DNA of 64,000 nt from Mycolicibacterium hodleri (lineage in GTDB: Bacteria; Actinomycetota; Actinomycetes; Mycobacteriales; Mycobacteriaceae): NCBI RefSeq assembly GCF_025822245.1, contig NZ_JACKTL010000067.1, positions 1 through 64,000 of the forward strand, written 5' to 3'. The translations under genes were made by a program, and so were the position numbers. Of this stretch, positions 52,507-60,626 are shown in pieces. A model generated the notes under the pieces. It was not told where the DNA came from, made no database searches, and was given only the letters and a program-made list of their open reading frames with translations. The first letter of the stretch is position 1; each line of letters opens with the position of its first letter.

Positions 52507-53052
52507 GTGCTTGATGAGGGGGAGATTGCCCTGCACATATTGTTCATCTGCACCGGAAACATCTGCAGGTCACCAACGGCCGAGCGCCTCGCCGTCGCGT
52601 ACGGCGTTGAGCACGGCCTTCCGAGCTTCGTTGCATCCAGCGCAGGCACCCACGCGCTGCGAGGACTTCCAATTCACCCTGAGGCGGCGCTCGCTCTCGG
52701 GTCACTCGGTGGTGATTGTTCCGATTTCGCTGCTAGACAGATCAATGAGCGAATTGTTGCAGACGCCGACCTAGTGCTCACGATGACAAGGGCCCACCGA
52801 GATACCGTTCTGGAACATGCCCCGCATCGACTTCGCCGCACGTTCACACTGACCGAGGCAGCGATGATCGCTTCTCGGCACGATGCAGAGTCCCTCGAGG
52901 ACCTCGCTTCGTTGCGCGCTCAAATTGCCGTTGACGAGTCGTCAGATATTTCGGATCCTATCGGCCACCGCCCCGAATTTTTTGGCGCGGTGGCCCGTCA
53001 GATAGCCCAACTCCTGCCTCCGATTCTCCAGCTATGCCGAAACGGTGGTTAG
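52507..53052 (+). CDS. Low-molecular-weight protein tyrosine phosphatase (Wzb-like)
   Basis: LMW-PTP: HILFICTGNICRSPTAERL carries the C(X)5RS P-loop, and SDISDPIG near the end holds the general-acid Asp. It is the usual partner of BY-kinases, removing phosphates from the Tyr cluster of the Wzc-like protein at 17625. Start is uncertain. Canonical GTG 52507 is given, but GAGGGGGA (52516-52524) lies 6 bases before CTG 52531, which would give the family-typical opening (M)HILFICTGN. GTG 52456 is also open. It lies 33 kb from the kinase gene within the same island. Confidence 0.85.
   Translation: MLDEGEIALHILFICTGNICRSPTAERLAVAYGVEHGLPSFVASSAGTHALRGLPIHPEAALALGSLGGDCSDFAARQINERIVADADLVLTMTRAHRDTVLEHAPHRLRRTFTLTEAAMIASRHDAESLEDLASLRAQIAVDESSDISDPIGHRPEFFGAVARQIAQLLPPILQLCRNGG
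52516..52524 (+). promoter_or_regulatory. Strong Shine-Dalgarno pointing to a CTG start
   Basis: GAGGGGGA precedes CTG 52531 by 6 bases, the ideal spacing, whereas the canonical GTG codons in frame lie upstream of it. It suggests CTG, or less likely TTG 52540, initiates the phosphatase. Confidence 0.45.
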
Positions 53053-53294
53053 CACAAGCTCAATGGGCCACCCGGACCACCCAAGGTGGCATGGCCTGCC
53101 AGGGGAGGGTGACCCAGCGCCATTGAAAGCGGACGACATCAGCCCGGAATGTGCCGCACCTGTACTTGCCCGTTCGTGATGCGGCTCGGTCGGGCGGCGT
53201 CAAGCACTGCCTGGTAATCCTAGGCCGCGCTGGCTACTATCCGGTTGCCGGTCACTCGTACGGCGAAACGCACGTTGCGACCATGGGGGGTTGT

Positions 53295-53744
53295 ATGAGT
53301 TCTATTTTTCGTATATTTGCGGTGCTTGCTACCGCCATTGCCATGCTGGCCATGACCAGCGGACTTTCAGCCGCAAGCAGTGACCCGCTGATCGGAAAGA
53401 CCTATAGCGACGCCTCATCGACAGTTTCCGGATGGGGCTCCACGCCAATCATTTCGACGGTGTTCGGTGGCCAGCTGGCGACTGACAAGTGCACTGTCAC
53501 TTCATGGCAGAAGGCGAAGCGTCAGATCGACGGCTCGAAGAAATCTGTAGTCTTGATGAACCTTTACTGCGATGACGCGGTCGCAACTGGGGCACCAGGA
53601 AACTCGGCTGCGAGCCCCGAAGGAAAGGCTGCGAAACACGACATCAAGACTGCAGCGTGGTGCTCGCTCCCTGAGCAGGCAACCAATGAAAACTGCGCAA
53701 AGTTTTGTCCAAAACACGACGGCTTGTGCACTGCGAACTTCTGA
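53295..53744 (+). CDS. Small secreted protein of a mycobacterial family
   Basis: A 149-residue protein from ATG 53295, with GGGGGG 4 bases upstream. The signal peptide (FAVLATAIAMLAMTSGLSAASS) is cleaved near residue 27-30. The mature domain begins DPLIGKTYSDASSTVSGWGSTPIISTVFG..., then CTVTSW and VVLMNLYCDD, a pattern I know from anonymous mycobacterial exported proteins resembling a single PASTA-like unit. The C-terminus has four Cys (AAWCSLPEQATNENCAKFC...LCTANF). Function unknown. Confidence 0.72.
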   Translation: MSSIFRIFAVLATAIAMLAMTSGLSAASSDPLIGKTYSDASSTVSGWGSTPIISTVFGGQLATDKCTVTSWQKAKRQIDGSKKSVVLMNLYCDDAVATGAPGNSAASPEGKAAKHDIKTAAWCSLPEQATNENCAKFCPKHDGLCTANF

Positions 53745-53942
53745 ACCTCACCGCGGACCACGGCAACGTCCGGCCACGCTGATCATGTCCTCATAGCCGT
53801 GGCTCACGACGGCGGAGTTGTGGCGCAACGGGGATGCCCGCTCGAAACTCGAGGGTTTTCCCCGGTGCACAAGACGTTGCCGTGAGCTAATGTTGGTTCA
53901 TCGGCCAGGGGGAGCTTGCGCCGATGACGTTCGGGGGAAGTC
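53745..53942. other. Short gene-free stretch
   Basis: About 200 bases; a weak inverted structure but no clear terminator. It ends with GGGGGAAGTC, a good RBS for the small gene at 53943. Confidence 0.35.
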
Positions 53943-54116
53943 ATGATCAATGGTCTGTTGGCACTACCAGGGCACGTGCGTGTCCCCTGGATTCACGCCG
54001 GCCACCAGCCACAGCCGGCGCCGGTGAGTACCGACGGCGCCTGCGTCACCTGCGACTTTCCGTTCGCGAACCTCTCGCACGTCTGCCTCGGCAGCGGCGA
54101 GCAGATCGCCAGCTGA
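53943..54116 (+). CDS. Small 57-residue protein
   Basis: ATG 53943 is preceded by GGGGGAAGTC, a strong RBS. The 57-codon frame ends at TGA 54114-54116, just before the convergent dipeptidase gene. The sequence opens MINGLLALPGHVRVPWIHAG and later has CVTCDFPFANLSHVCLGSG, a CxxC plus a third Cys that could bind a metal. No homologue is known to me. Support is the RBS, the Cys pattern and the neat fit in the gap. Confidence 0.45.
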   Translation: MINGLLALPGHVRVPWIHAGHQPQPAPVSTDGACVTCDFPFANLSHVCLGSGEQIAS

Positions 54117-54126
54117 CGCCACCAGC

Positions 54127-54792
54127 TCAGTTCACCGGCACGTCCAGAATCGGTCGCGGATCCTTCGCGCCGGGTCCGTCGAAGTGCCACCACTCCCCCG
54201 CATACGGGGTGAGACCGCCGGCCTGCATCGCCGTCCGCAGCAGGGCGCGGTTGGCCTGCTGCTCGGCAGTCACCCCGTCGGTGGCGTAGGCCAGGCTCTT
54301 CGGGGTGAAGTCGTCGAACCCCGTACCCATGTCCAGCAGCCACCCGTAGTGTCCGTCGGCGACGGTCACGTCGACCGACCTCCCCGCCTCGTGGCTACGC
54401 GCGTAAACACTCGGTCGCGCAACCCAGTTCGGGTCGGGCACTTCCTGGAACATCCTCACCTGGACGTCGTGCGGACGGTAGCAGTCCCAGAACACTAGCC
54501 GGTTCCCTTGTGCCCGAAGCGCATTCGCGGCCGTGGCCAGACCGTCGGCCATCGACTCGTGCACCAGACACCGCGCGTCGGCCGGGTAGAGCGCCACCCC
54601 GACGAAGTTGTCGGCCGTCGCATATCGCAGGTCGACCGTCGCGTCGGGCACCACGGTGCGCACGTCGACCAGCCCCGCTGCCCGGGCCTGCGGCGACACC
54701 GGCGGCGGGTCGGCGGCGGCCGACGCAACGTTGATCATGGCGGCGCACATTACGCCGAACACGGTGACAATCCATCTCCTGGGCGGGGGCAC
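54127..54792 (-). CDS. Exported D-alanyl-D-alanine dipeptidase (VanX family)
   Basis: A 221-residue protein from GTG 54792. The signal peptide (RRWIVTVFGVMCAAMINVASAAADPPP) ends near residue 26. The VanX zinc peptidase domain has SHEAGRSVDVTV (SxHxxGxxxD: zinc His and Asp) near 145 and GEWWHF (catalytic Glu and zinc His) near 205, with VDLRYATADNF near 50. It cleaves D-Ala-D-Ala in the periplasm-like space, recycling peptidoglycan precursors. The start is uncertain as no clear RBS is seen. Divergent from the nuclease-like gene by under 70 bases. Confidence 0.88.
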   Translation of the reverse strand: MPPPRRWIVTVFGVMCAAMINVASAAADPPPVSPQARAAGLVDVRTVVPDATVDLRYATADNFVGVALYPADARCLVHESMADGLATAANALRAQGNRLVFWDCYRPHDVQVRMFQEVPDPNWVARPSVYARSHEAGRSVDVTVADGHYGWLLDMGTGFDDFTPKSLAYATDGVTAEQQANRALLRTAMQAGGLTPYAGEWWHFDGPGAKDPRPILDVPVN

Positions 54793-54859
54793 GGTACGAG
54801 TCTGCAATGCCAGCGCGCCGAGACGCAGGAATACTGGTCTCGACACCGCGTCACTGCAC

Positions 54860-55855
54860 GTGCGGCATGACGCCATCCGAGGAGGAAGCCTGACCACCGC
54901 ACGTCGAGTCGTCGCCATCTGCCTTGGCGTCGCCCTGATCCTCGCGGCCGCAGCCGCCCTGGTGGTGCGCTTCACCCCGATCCCCACCCACGGCGTGCTG
55001 TACGTCGTCATCGCCGCGCCGTACCTGATGCTCGCCGCCCCGGTCGCCGTCGTCGTGCTGGTCTGGGTTCGGCGATGGGTCCTCGCCGCCGTCGCCGCCC
55101 TACTCACCGCCGTACTGGTCGCGCTTCAGGTGCCCTGGTTCGTCGGCGCCACCCCCGACCCCGCGTCGGTGGCCGTTCGGACGATGACGGTCAACATGCT
55201 CTACGGCCTGGCCGAGCCGGACGCCATCGCCCGGGTCGCCGCAGCGGATGCCGACGTCCTGATGGTTCAGGAGCTGACCCCGGCCGCGGCCCGCGGGCTG
55301 GCCGCGGCCGGCATCGACGACACCTTCCCGTACCAGTCCCTCGACGCGCGCCCGGTGTCCGCCGGCGTGGGCATCTACAGCCGGCACCCGATCACCGACT
55401 CCACCCGCATCCCGGGTTACCAGCTGGCGATGGTGCGCGCCGACGTCCGCATCCCTCGCGTCGCCCACGAGGTGTCGCTGCTGACCGTGCACCTCGACGC
55501 GCCATGGCCGCGGCCGATCAGCGGCTGGCAGGGTGACATCGCGAAGTTCCCGGCCACGCTGGCCCAGGTGGCCGGCGGCAACGGCGACGGAGCGGTCATC
55601 GTCGGCGGCGACTTCAACTCCACGATCGACATGGTGGCGTTCCGCCGGTTGCTGACCAACGGCTACCAGGACGCGGCGCGGCAGGCTGGGTCCGGTCGCA
55701 ACTTGACCTTCCCGTCGAACGAGCCGTATCCCCCGGTGCTCGGCATCGACCACGTCCTGACCAGGAAGGCCACCGCCACATCGACGAAGACCGTCGAGTT
55801 GCCGGGCACCGATCATCGCGCGCTCCTGGTCACCGTGATGGTGCCGACCGCATAA
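54860..55855 (+). CDS. Membrane protein with endonuclease/exonuclease/phosphatase domain
   Basis: A 331-residue protein. Three membrane helices at the N-terminus (VVAICLGVALILAAAAALVV, YVVIAAPYLMLAAPVAVVVLVWV, VLAAVAALLTAVLVALQV) precede an extracytoplasmic EEP domain: VRTMTVNMLYG, LMVQELTPAA (metal Glu), VHLDAPWP, VGGDFNSTID and GIDHVLTR, with GTDHRALLVTV at the end (catalytic His). Similar proteins are widespread in mycobacteria; substrate unknown. Canonical GTG 54860 is given, but GGAGGA precedes CTG 54890 by 4-5 bases, opening (M)TTARRVVAICLG, and that may be the true start. Confidence 0.83.
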   Translation: MRHDAIRGGSLTTARRVVAICLGVALILAAAAALVVRFTPIPTHGVLYVVIAAPYLMLAAPVAVVVLVWVRRWVLAAVAALLTAVLVALQVPWFVGATPDPASVAVRTMTVNMLYGLAEPDAIARVAAADADVLMVQELTPAAARGLAAAGIDDTFPYQSLDARPVSAGVGIYSRHPITDSTRIPGYQLAMVRADVRIPRVAHEVSLLTVHLDAPWPRPISGWQGDIAKFPATLAQVAGGNGDGAVIVGGDFNSTIDMVAFRRLLTNGYQDAARQAGSGRNLTFPSNEPYPPVLGIDHVLTRKATATSTKTVELPGTDHRALLVTVMVPTA

Positions 55856-55862
55856 CGCAAAA

Positions 55863-55890
55863 CTCCCCGGCACCCGAAGGTGCCGAGGAG
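55863..55890. terminator. Terminator between the island and rplA
   Basis: 12-bp stem (CTCCCCGGCACC at 55863-55874 with GGTGCCGAGGAG at 55879-55890, one mismatch), loop CGAA, preceded by AAAA. It lies between convergent genes and serves both the nuclease-like gene and rplA. It marks the right border of the inserted region. Confidence 0.75.
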
Positions 55891-55943
55891 CTCGCTAGAA
55901 AATGGCTACGCCGCGGAGCCCATGGTCGGCTCCGGCCTTCGGC

Positions 55944-56651
55944 CTACGCCTCCGCGAAACCGCGGGTGATGGCCGGGTCGACCTGGATGCCGGGGCCGGT
56001 CGTGGTGGAGACGGTGACCTTCTTCAGGTAACGGCCCTTCGACGACGACGGCTTGGCACGCATGATCTCGTCGATCGCGGCGCCGTAGTTCTCGGCGAGC
56101 GACTTCTCGTCGAACGACGCCTTGCCGATCACGAAGTGCAGGTTGGCCTGCTTGTCGACGCGGAAGTTGATCTTGCCGCCCTTGATCTCGTTGACGGCCT
56201 TCGCCACGTCGGGGGTGACGGTGCCGGTCTTCGGGTTGGGCATCAGGCCACGCGGGCCCAGCACGCGGGCGATCTTGCCAACCTTGGCCATCTGGTCGGG
56301 CGTCGCGATCGCGGCGTCGAAGTCCAGGAAGCCGCCCTGGATGCGCTCGATCAGGTCGTCGCTGCCCACCTCGTCGGCGCCGGCGGCCACAGCGGCCTCG
56401 GCCTTCTCGCCGACGGCGAACACGATGACGCGGGCGGTCTTGCCCGTGCCGTGCGGCAGGTTGACGGTGCCACGCACCATCTGGTCGGCCTTGCGGGGGT
56501 CGACGCCCAGGCGGATCGCGACCTCGACGGTGGCGTCCTGCTTCTTCGACGACGTCTCCTTGGCCAACTTCGCGGCCTCGAGCGGCGTGTAGAGGTTGTC
56601 GCGGTCGACCTTCTCGGCCGCTTCGCGGTATGCCTTGCTGTTCTTGCTCAT
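55944..56651 (-). CDS. rplA: 50S ribosomal protein L1
   Basis: A 235-residue L1 from ATG 56651 (MSKNSKAYREAAEKV). VNLPHGTGK near 82, ARVLGPRGLMPNPKTGTVT near 127-145 and the C-terminal TTTGPGIQVDP are signature L1 blocks. It binds 23S rRNA at the L1 stalk and represses its own operon in many bacteria. Downstream of rplK, 81 bases apart. Confidence 0.97.
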   Translation of the reverse strand: MSKNSKAYREAAEKVDRDNLYTPLEAAKLAKETSSKKQDATVEVAIRLGVDPRKADQMVRGTVNLPHGTGKTARVIVFAVGEKAEAAVAAGADEVGSDDLIERIQGGFLDFDAAIATPDQMAKVGKIARVLGPRGLMPNPKTGTVTPDVAKAVNEIKGGKINFRVDKQANLHFVIGKASFDEKSLAENYGAAIDEIMRAKPSSSKGRYLKKVTVSTTTGPGIQVDPAITRGFAEA

Positions 56652-56732
56652 TGGATTCCAATCACTTGCGTTGGGTCGTGGTGCGCGGGCCGAAGCGGGC
56701 CCTCCCACGTTCTAGCTGGTTACAACGTCTAA

Positions 56733-57164
56733 CTAGGAGACCGTGATTCCCATCGAACGGGCGGTGCCGGCGATGATCTTCGCCGCGGCGTCGATGTCGT
56801 TGGCGTTGAGGTCTTCCTTCTTCTGCTCCGCGATCTCGCGGATCTGATCCCAAGTCACCTTGGCGACCTTGGTCTTGTGCGGCTCGCCGGAGCCCTTCTG
56901 CACGCCGGCCGCCTTCAGCAGCAGCTTGGCGGCGGGCGGGGTCTTCAGCACGAACGTGAAGCTGCGGTCCTCGTAGACCGTGATCTCCACGGGGATGACG
57001 TTGCCACGCTGGGATTCCGTCGCGGCGTTGTACGCCTTGCAGAACTCCATGATGTTGACGCCGTGCTGACCGAGCGCGGGGCCGATCGGCGGGGCGGGGT
57101 TGGCCGCACCTGCCTGGACCTGCAGCTTGATCAGCCCAGTGACCTTCTTCTTCTTCGGGGCCAT
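56733..57164 (-). CDS. rplK: 50S ribosomal protein L11
   Basis: A 143-residue L11 from ATG 57164. GLIKLQVQAGAANPAPPIGPALG is the N-terminal signature and GTARSMGITV the C-terminus. Forms the GTPase-associated centre; needed for the stringent response. Between nusG and rplA as in other mycobacteria. Confidence 0.97.
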   Translation of the reverse strand: MAPKKKKVTGLIKLQVQAGAANPAPPIGPALGQHGVNIMEFCKAYNAATESQRGNVIPVEITVYEDRSFTFVLKTPPAAKLLLKAAGVQKGSGEPHKTKVAKVTWDQIREIAEQKKEDLNANDIDAAAKIIAGTARSMGITVS

Positions 57165-57192
57165 GACGTGTTCTTTCCTGTTCTCGTTGTTC

Positions 57193-58050
57193 TTAGATCT
57201 TGGAGACCTGGGTGAAGGCCAATTCGACGGGCGTCTCGCGACCGAAGATCGACACCAGCACCTTGAGCTTCTGCTGCTCGGCGTTGACCTCGCTGATCGA
57301 CGCGGGCAACGTGGCGAACGGGCCGTCCATGACGGTGACCGACTCGCCGACCTCGAAGTCGACCAGGATGGTCGGCCGCTCGAGACCACCGGACTCGGCG
57401 GCCGCCGCGGCGCCGCCCGAGGTGGACTTGGCCGGCTTCTTCGCCGCGCCCTGCGGGAGCAGGAACTTGACGACGTCGTCGAGCGTCAGCGCCGACGGCT
57501 TGGACGTCGCACCGACGAAGCCCGTGACACCCGGGGTGTTGCGGACCGCGCTCCACGACTCGTCGGTGAGCTCCATGCGCACCAGGATGTAGCCGGGCAG
57601 CACCTTGCGGTTGACCTGCTTGCGCTGGCCGTTCTTGATCTCGGTGACCTCTTCGGTCGGCACTTCCACCTGGAAGATGTAGTCGCCGACGTCGAGGTTC
57701 TGGACACGCGTCTCGAGGTTGGCCTTCACCTTGTTCTCGTAGCCCGCGTAGGAGTGGATGACGTACCAGTTGCCGGGTTTCTTGCGGAGATCCTTCTTCA
57801 GCGCGACGGCGGGGTCTTGCTCTTCTTCTGGGTCTTCGTCACGTCCAGCCTCGGTCTCCTCGGCGGCGGGTGCGTCTTCGACCTCGTCCTGAACGTCCTC
57901 GACGTCCGCGATTTCGGCGACGGCCTCGGCCGTCGACGACTCCAACGACTCCGCAGTTCTGCTCGCGATCACCGTGGTGGGATCGGCGTCCTCAATGCGT
58001 GCGTCGGACACAGCCGAAGCCGAAGGCGTGTCGCCCTCGAAGGAAGTCAC
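57193..58050 (-). CDS. nusG: Transcription elongation/termination factor NusG
   Basis: A 285-residue NusG with a long acidic N-terminal extension (about residues 1-90), common in actinobacteria, then the NGN domain (WYVIHSYAGYENKVKANLETR near 95) with PGYILVRMELTDESW and GFVGATSKPSALT, and the KOW domain (FEVGESVTVMDGPFATLPASISEVN). Acts with RNA polymerase and Rho. Confidence 0.96.
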   Translation of the reverse strand: MTSFEGDTPSASAVSDARIEDADPTTVIASRTAESLESSTAEAVAEIADVEDVQDEVEDAPAAEETEAGRDEDPEEEQDPAVALKKDLRKKPGNWYVIHSYAGYENKVKANLETRVQNLDVGDYIFQVEVPTEEVTEIKNGQRKQVNRKVLPGYILVRMELTDESWSAVRNTPGVTGFVGATSKPSALTLDDVVKFLLPQGAAKKPAKSTSGGAAAAAESGGLERPTILVDFEVGESVTVMDGPFATLPASISEVNAEQQKLKVLVSIFGRETPVELAFTQVSKI

Positions 58051-58096
58051 GTGTCAGTCCTCTCTAAATCTTTCGCTCGTGCGCGTGGCGGCTTCG

Positions 58097-58588
58097 TCAG
58101 CCGAATACCAGCGTTACGAGTTTTGCCAGGCCCAGGTCGACGCCGCCAATGAGCGACACCATGAAAGCCAGGAACACCAGCACCACGGTCGTGTAGCTGA
58201 TCATCTGCTTGCGGTTGGGCCAGATCACCTTGCGGAGTTCGGCCACGACCTGCTTCAGGAAGTTCAGGACGTACGAGATCGGATTACGCGACGGGCCCGA
58301 CTGCTTGTTGGCGGTCTTGGGCTTCTTGCCGTCGCCGTTCTTGGTGTCGTCCGAGTCCGACTTGGTCGCCGGTGCGGCGCCTGCGGCGGAGCCGGTGGCC
58401 TCGCGACGGGTGCGCTTGCCGGTGGGCCGCTGCGGCCGGGTCGCCACTGCGGTCTGACTGCGGGCGCCGGCTACCCCGGGCGTCGAGTCGACGGCATCGT
58501 CGGTTGCGTCCACGGCGTCGACCCGAGAGTCGACGTCGGACTCGATGTCGTCGACTGGAGAGTCGGCACCGTTGCGATCGTCGCTCAC
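58097..58588 (-). CDS. secE: Preprotein translocase subunit SecE
   Basis: A 163-residue protein from GTG 58588. A long charged, Asp/Thr/Lys-rich N-terminus precedes the SecE domain at the end: FLKQVVAELRKVIWPNRKQMISYTTVVLVFLAFMVSLIGGVD, with one membrane helix. Part of SecYEG. The long extension is usual in mycobacteria. tRNA-Trp lies directly upstream. Confidence 0.95.
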   Translation of the reverse strand: MSDDRNGADSPVDDIESDVDSRVDAVDATDDAVDSTPGVAGARSQTAVATRPQRPTGKRTRREATGSAAGAAPATKSDSDDTKNGDGKKPKTANKQSGPSRNPISYVLNFLKQVVAELRKVIWPNRKQMISYTTVVLVFLAFMVSLIGGVDLGLAKLVTLVFG

Positions 58589-58652
58589 CGCATGCCTTTC
58601 GTCGGTTTCCTTGGTGGTCACCTTCCAGTGTCCACGCTGTCGATCAGTGGAG

Positions 58653-58725
<73 letters not shown>

Positions 58726-58875
58726 TCACAGACGGAACTGCTGGCAGCACCATCCCGTTTCGGAGTTTTACACAATTTACGCGCTCCCCGATCGGCCGAT
58801 CAGTAACCGACGGACAGCGCGCATGATTGGGAAGAACCCCGAGGACCGAGTGTACAACGGCCCTGTTGCGAGTTA
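58726..58875. other. Spacer between hadC and tRNA-Trp
   Basis: About 150 bases without a gene; probably holds the promoter of the trpT-secE-nusG unit. No clear -35/-10 assigned. Confidence 0.35.
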
Positions 58876-59385
58876 CTAATCCGTGGCGGCGGTCCGGACG
58901 ACCTGACCGCTCTCCGCGTCCCACTGGACCTGGATCGAATTGTCGCCCTCGTGGCCCATCAACGTGGTGAACGCCTCCAGCACCACTTCGTTCTTCTCGT
59001 CGACGCAGACGCTGCGGGTGACCACGATGTCCGCGCCAAACCGCTCGACGACGGACTGGATCTCCAGCGACGCGGTCAGCGTCTCGCCGACCACCAGCGG
59101 CTTGTGGAACACGAACTTCTGGTCGACCTGGACGATCTGCATCGTGGTCAGCCCGACGTCGACCTTGCGGAAGAAGTCCTGCTGCACCAGCAGCGCCAGG
59201 ATCGACGGAAACGTCGGGGAGGCGATCAGGTCGTCGTGGCCGAGGGCGGCGGCGGCGGCCTCGTCGAACGTCGCCGGGTCGTCGGCCTTGATCGCGCGGG
59301 CGAACTGACGCACCTGTTCGCGGCCAATCTTGAAGCTCTCGGGATAGTGATGCACCATTCCCAGGACGTCGGCTTTGAGCGGCAC
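58876..59385 (-). CDS. hadC: (3R)-hydroxyacyl-ACP dehydratase subunit HadC
   Basis: A 169-residue non-catalytic hot-dog subunit of the FAS-II dehydratase HadBC, which acts in late meromycolate elongation. ADVLGMVHHYPESFKIGREQV at the N-terminus and RKVDVGLTTMQIVQVDQKFVFHKPLVVGE are closely parallel to HadA. It starts 2 bases after the hadB stop. Catalytic residues are supplied by HadB. Confidence 0.94.
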   Translation of the reverse strand: MPLKADVLGMVHHYPESFKIGREQVRQFARAIKADDPATFDEAAAAALGHDDLIASPTFPSILALLVQQDFFRKVDVGLTTMQIVQVDQKFVFHKPLVVGETLTASLEIQSVVERFGADIVVTRSVCVDEKNEVVLEAFTTLMGHEGDNSIQVQWDAESGQVVRTAATD

Positions 59386-59387
59386 CT

Positions 59388-59816
59388 CTACGCCAGCTTC
59401 GCGGTCGCGGTCGCGCGACCGAAGATCTTCTTGCCGCCCGTGGTGGCCGACAACGCGATGACGACCGACTTGGCCTCGGGGTCGACGGACTTGACCCGTC
59501 CGTTGAAGACGATCTCGGCGCCGACGCCGTCGTTGGGCACGGGCACCACGGCGGTGAAGCGCACGTTGTACTCGGTCACCGCGGCCGGGTCGCCGATCCA
59601 GGACGTGACGTAGCCGCCACCCAGGCCCATGGTCAGCATGCCGTGGGCGATCGCGGTGTCCAGACCGACCTGCTTGGCGATCTCGTCGTCCCAGTGGATC
59701 GGGTTCAGGTCACCGGATACGCCGGCGTAGTTGACCAGGTCCATCCGCGTCAGGGGAATGACACGCTCCGGCAGCTCGTCACCGACCTTGACCGAGCTGA
59801 ACTCACGTAGCGCCAT
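59388..59816 (-). CDS. hadB: (3R)-hydroxyacyl-ACP dehydratase catalytic subunit HadB
   Basis: A 142-residue R-specific hydratase. GDLNPIHWDDEIAKQVG carries the catalytic Asp and His of hydratase 2 (near residue 36-41) and AIAHGMLTMGLGG follows. Shared by HadAB and HadBC in mycolic acid elongation. ATG 59816 overlaps the hadA end by 14 bases. Confidence 0.95.
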   Translation of the reverse strand: MALREFSSVKVGDELPERVIPLTRMDLVNYAGVSGDLNPIHWDDEIAKQVGLDTAIAHGMLTMGLGGGYVTSWIGDPAAVTEYNVRFTAVVPVPNDGVGAEIVFNGRVKSVDPEAKSVVIALSATTGGKKIFGRATATAKLA

Positions 59817-60279
59817 TGGAAAAGCCCTCTCCACTCTCGTCTGCACGGCCCGCGAGGGTCGTATAGGTCTCCTGCACGACCTCATCGCGGTCGTTGCTGA
59901 TGATGGTCTTCAACACGATGATGTCGGTGCCGTGGGCCCGCCGGTACGAATGCGCGTACACGTCGCTGAACAACCGGTCACCCACCTTGGTGGGCCGGAG
60001 GAACTTGAACTCCTGGTCGACCTGGACGATCTGCGCGTCGGTGACGCTGACGTTGGCGTTTTCGAAGAACGCTAGCTGGGCGGTGTAACCGAACACCGAC
60101 GTGAAGGTCAAGGGCGCGAGCAAGGCATCGTGGCCCAACTGGGTCGCGACGGCCTCGTCGTGGTGGGCGGCGTCGTCGTTCTTGATGGCACCCGCGTACT
60201 CACGGACCTTCTCGCGGCCGACCTCGTAGAAATCGGGATGGCGGTAGTGCGTTCCGACGATTTCTGGAGACAGCGGCAC
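59803..60279 (-). CDS. hadA: (3R)-hydroxyacyl-ACP dehydratase subunit HadA
   Basis: A 158-residue substrate-specifying subunit of HadAB, the target of isoxyl and thiacetazone in M. tuberculosis. PEIVGTHYRHPDFYEVGREKV and ENANVSVTDAQIVQVDQEFKFLRPTKVGD are typical. First of hadA-hadB-hadC, after rpmG. Confidence 0.95.
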   Translation of the reverse strand: MPLSPEIVGTHYRHPDFYEVGREKVREYAGAIKNDDAAHHDEAVATQLGHDALLAPLTFTSVFGYTAQLAFFENANVSVTDAQIVQVDQEFKFLRPTKVGDRLFSDVYAHSYRRAHGTDIIVLKTIISNDRDEVVQETYTTLAGRADESGEGFSNGAT

Positions 60280-60331
60280 GAATCAGTTCCCTTGTCGGTC
60301 GACTCCGAGCCGAAGGCCCGGACGTCGTCCG

Positions 60332-60499
60332 TTAGCGCGATTCCTTGTGCGGACGGTGCGTCCCACAGTTCGGGCAGAACTTCTTGATCTCGAGGCGATC
60401 GGGATCGTTGCGCCGGTTCTTCTTGGTGATGTAGTTCCGGTGCTTGCACACCTCGCAGGCCAAGGTGATCTTGGGCCGTACGTCTGTACTCGAGGCCAC
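60332..60499 (-). CDS. rpmG: 50S ribosomal protein L33
   Basis: A 55-residue L33 from GTG 60499, ending TAA 60332-60334: ITLACEVCKHRNYITKKNRR, RLEIKKFCPNCGTHRPHKES. The two CxxC pairs form a zinc ribbon, so this is the zinc-containing form. Lies between the tRNAs and hadA. Confidence 0.95.
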   Translation of the reverse strand: MASSTDVRPKITLACEVCKHRNYITKKNRRNDPDRLEIKKFCPNCGTHRPHKESR

Positions 60500-60538
60500 G
60501 TCAGTCGTCCTTCTTCATTCACTTGCATTGTCGTCTTG

Positions 60539-60612
60539 TAGCGGTGGGGGGGCTCGATCCCCCGACCTCACGATTATGAGTCGTGCGCTCTAACCAGCTG
60601 AGCTACACCGCC
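60539..60612 (-). tRNA. metT: tRNA-Met (anticodon CAT)
   Basis: Minus strand: acceptor GGCGGTG, D arm GCTCAGCTGGTTAGAGC, anticodon stem ACGACTCATAATCGT (CAT), T arm with GGTTC-like TCGAGC. Elongator type by context and D-arm; position matches metT of M. tuberculosis. Confidence 0.93.
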
Positions 60613-60626
60613 ATGGGCACCACCCG

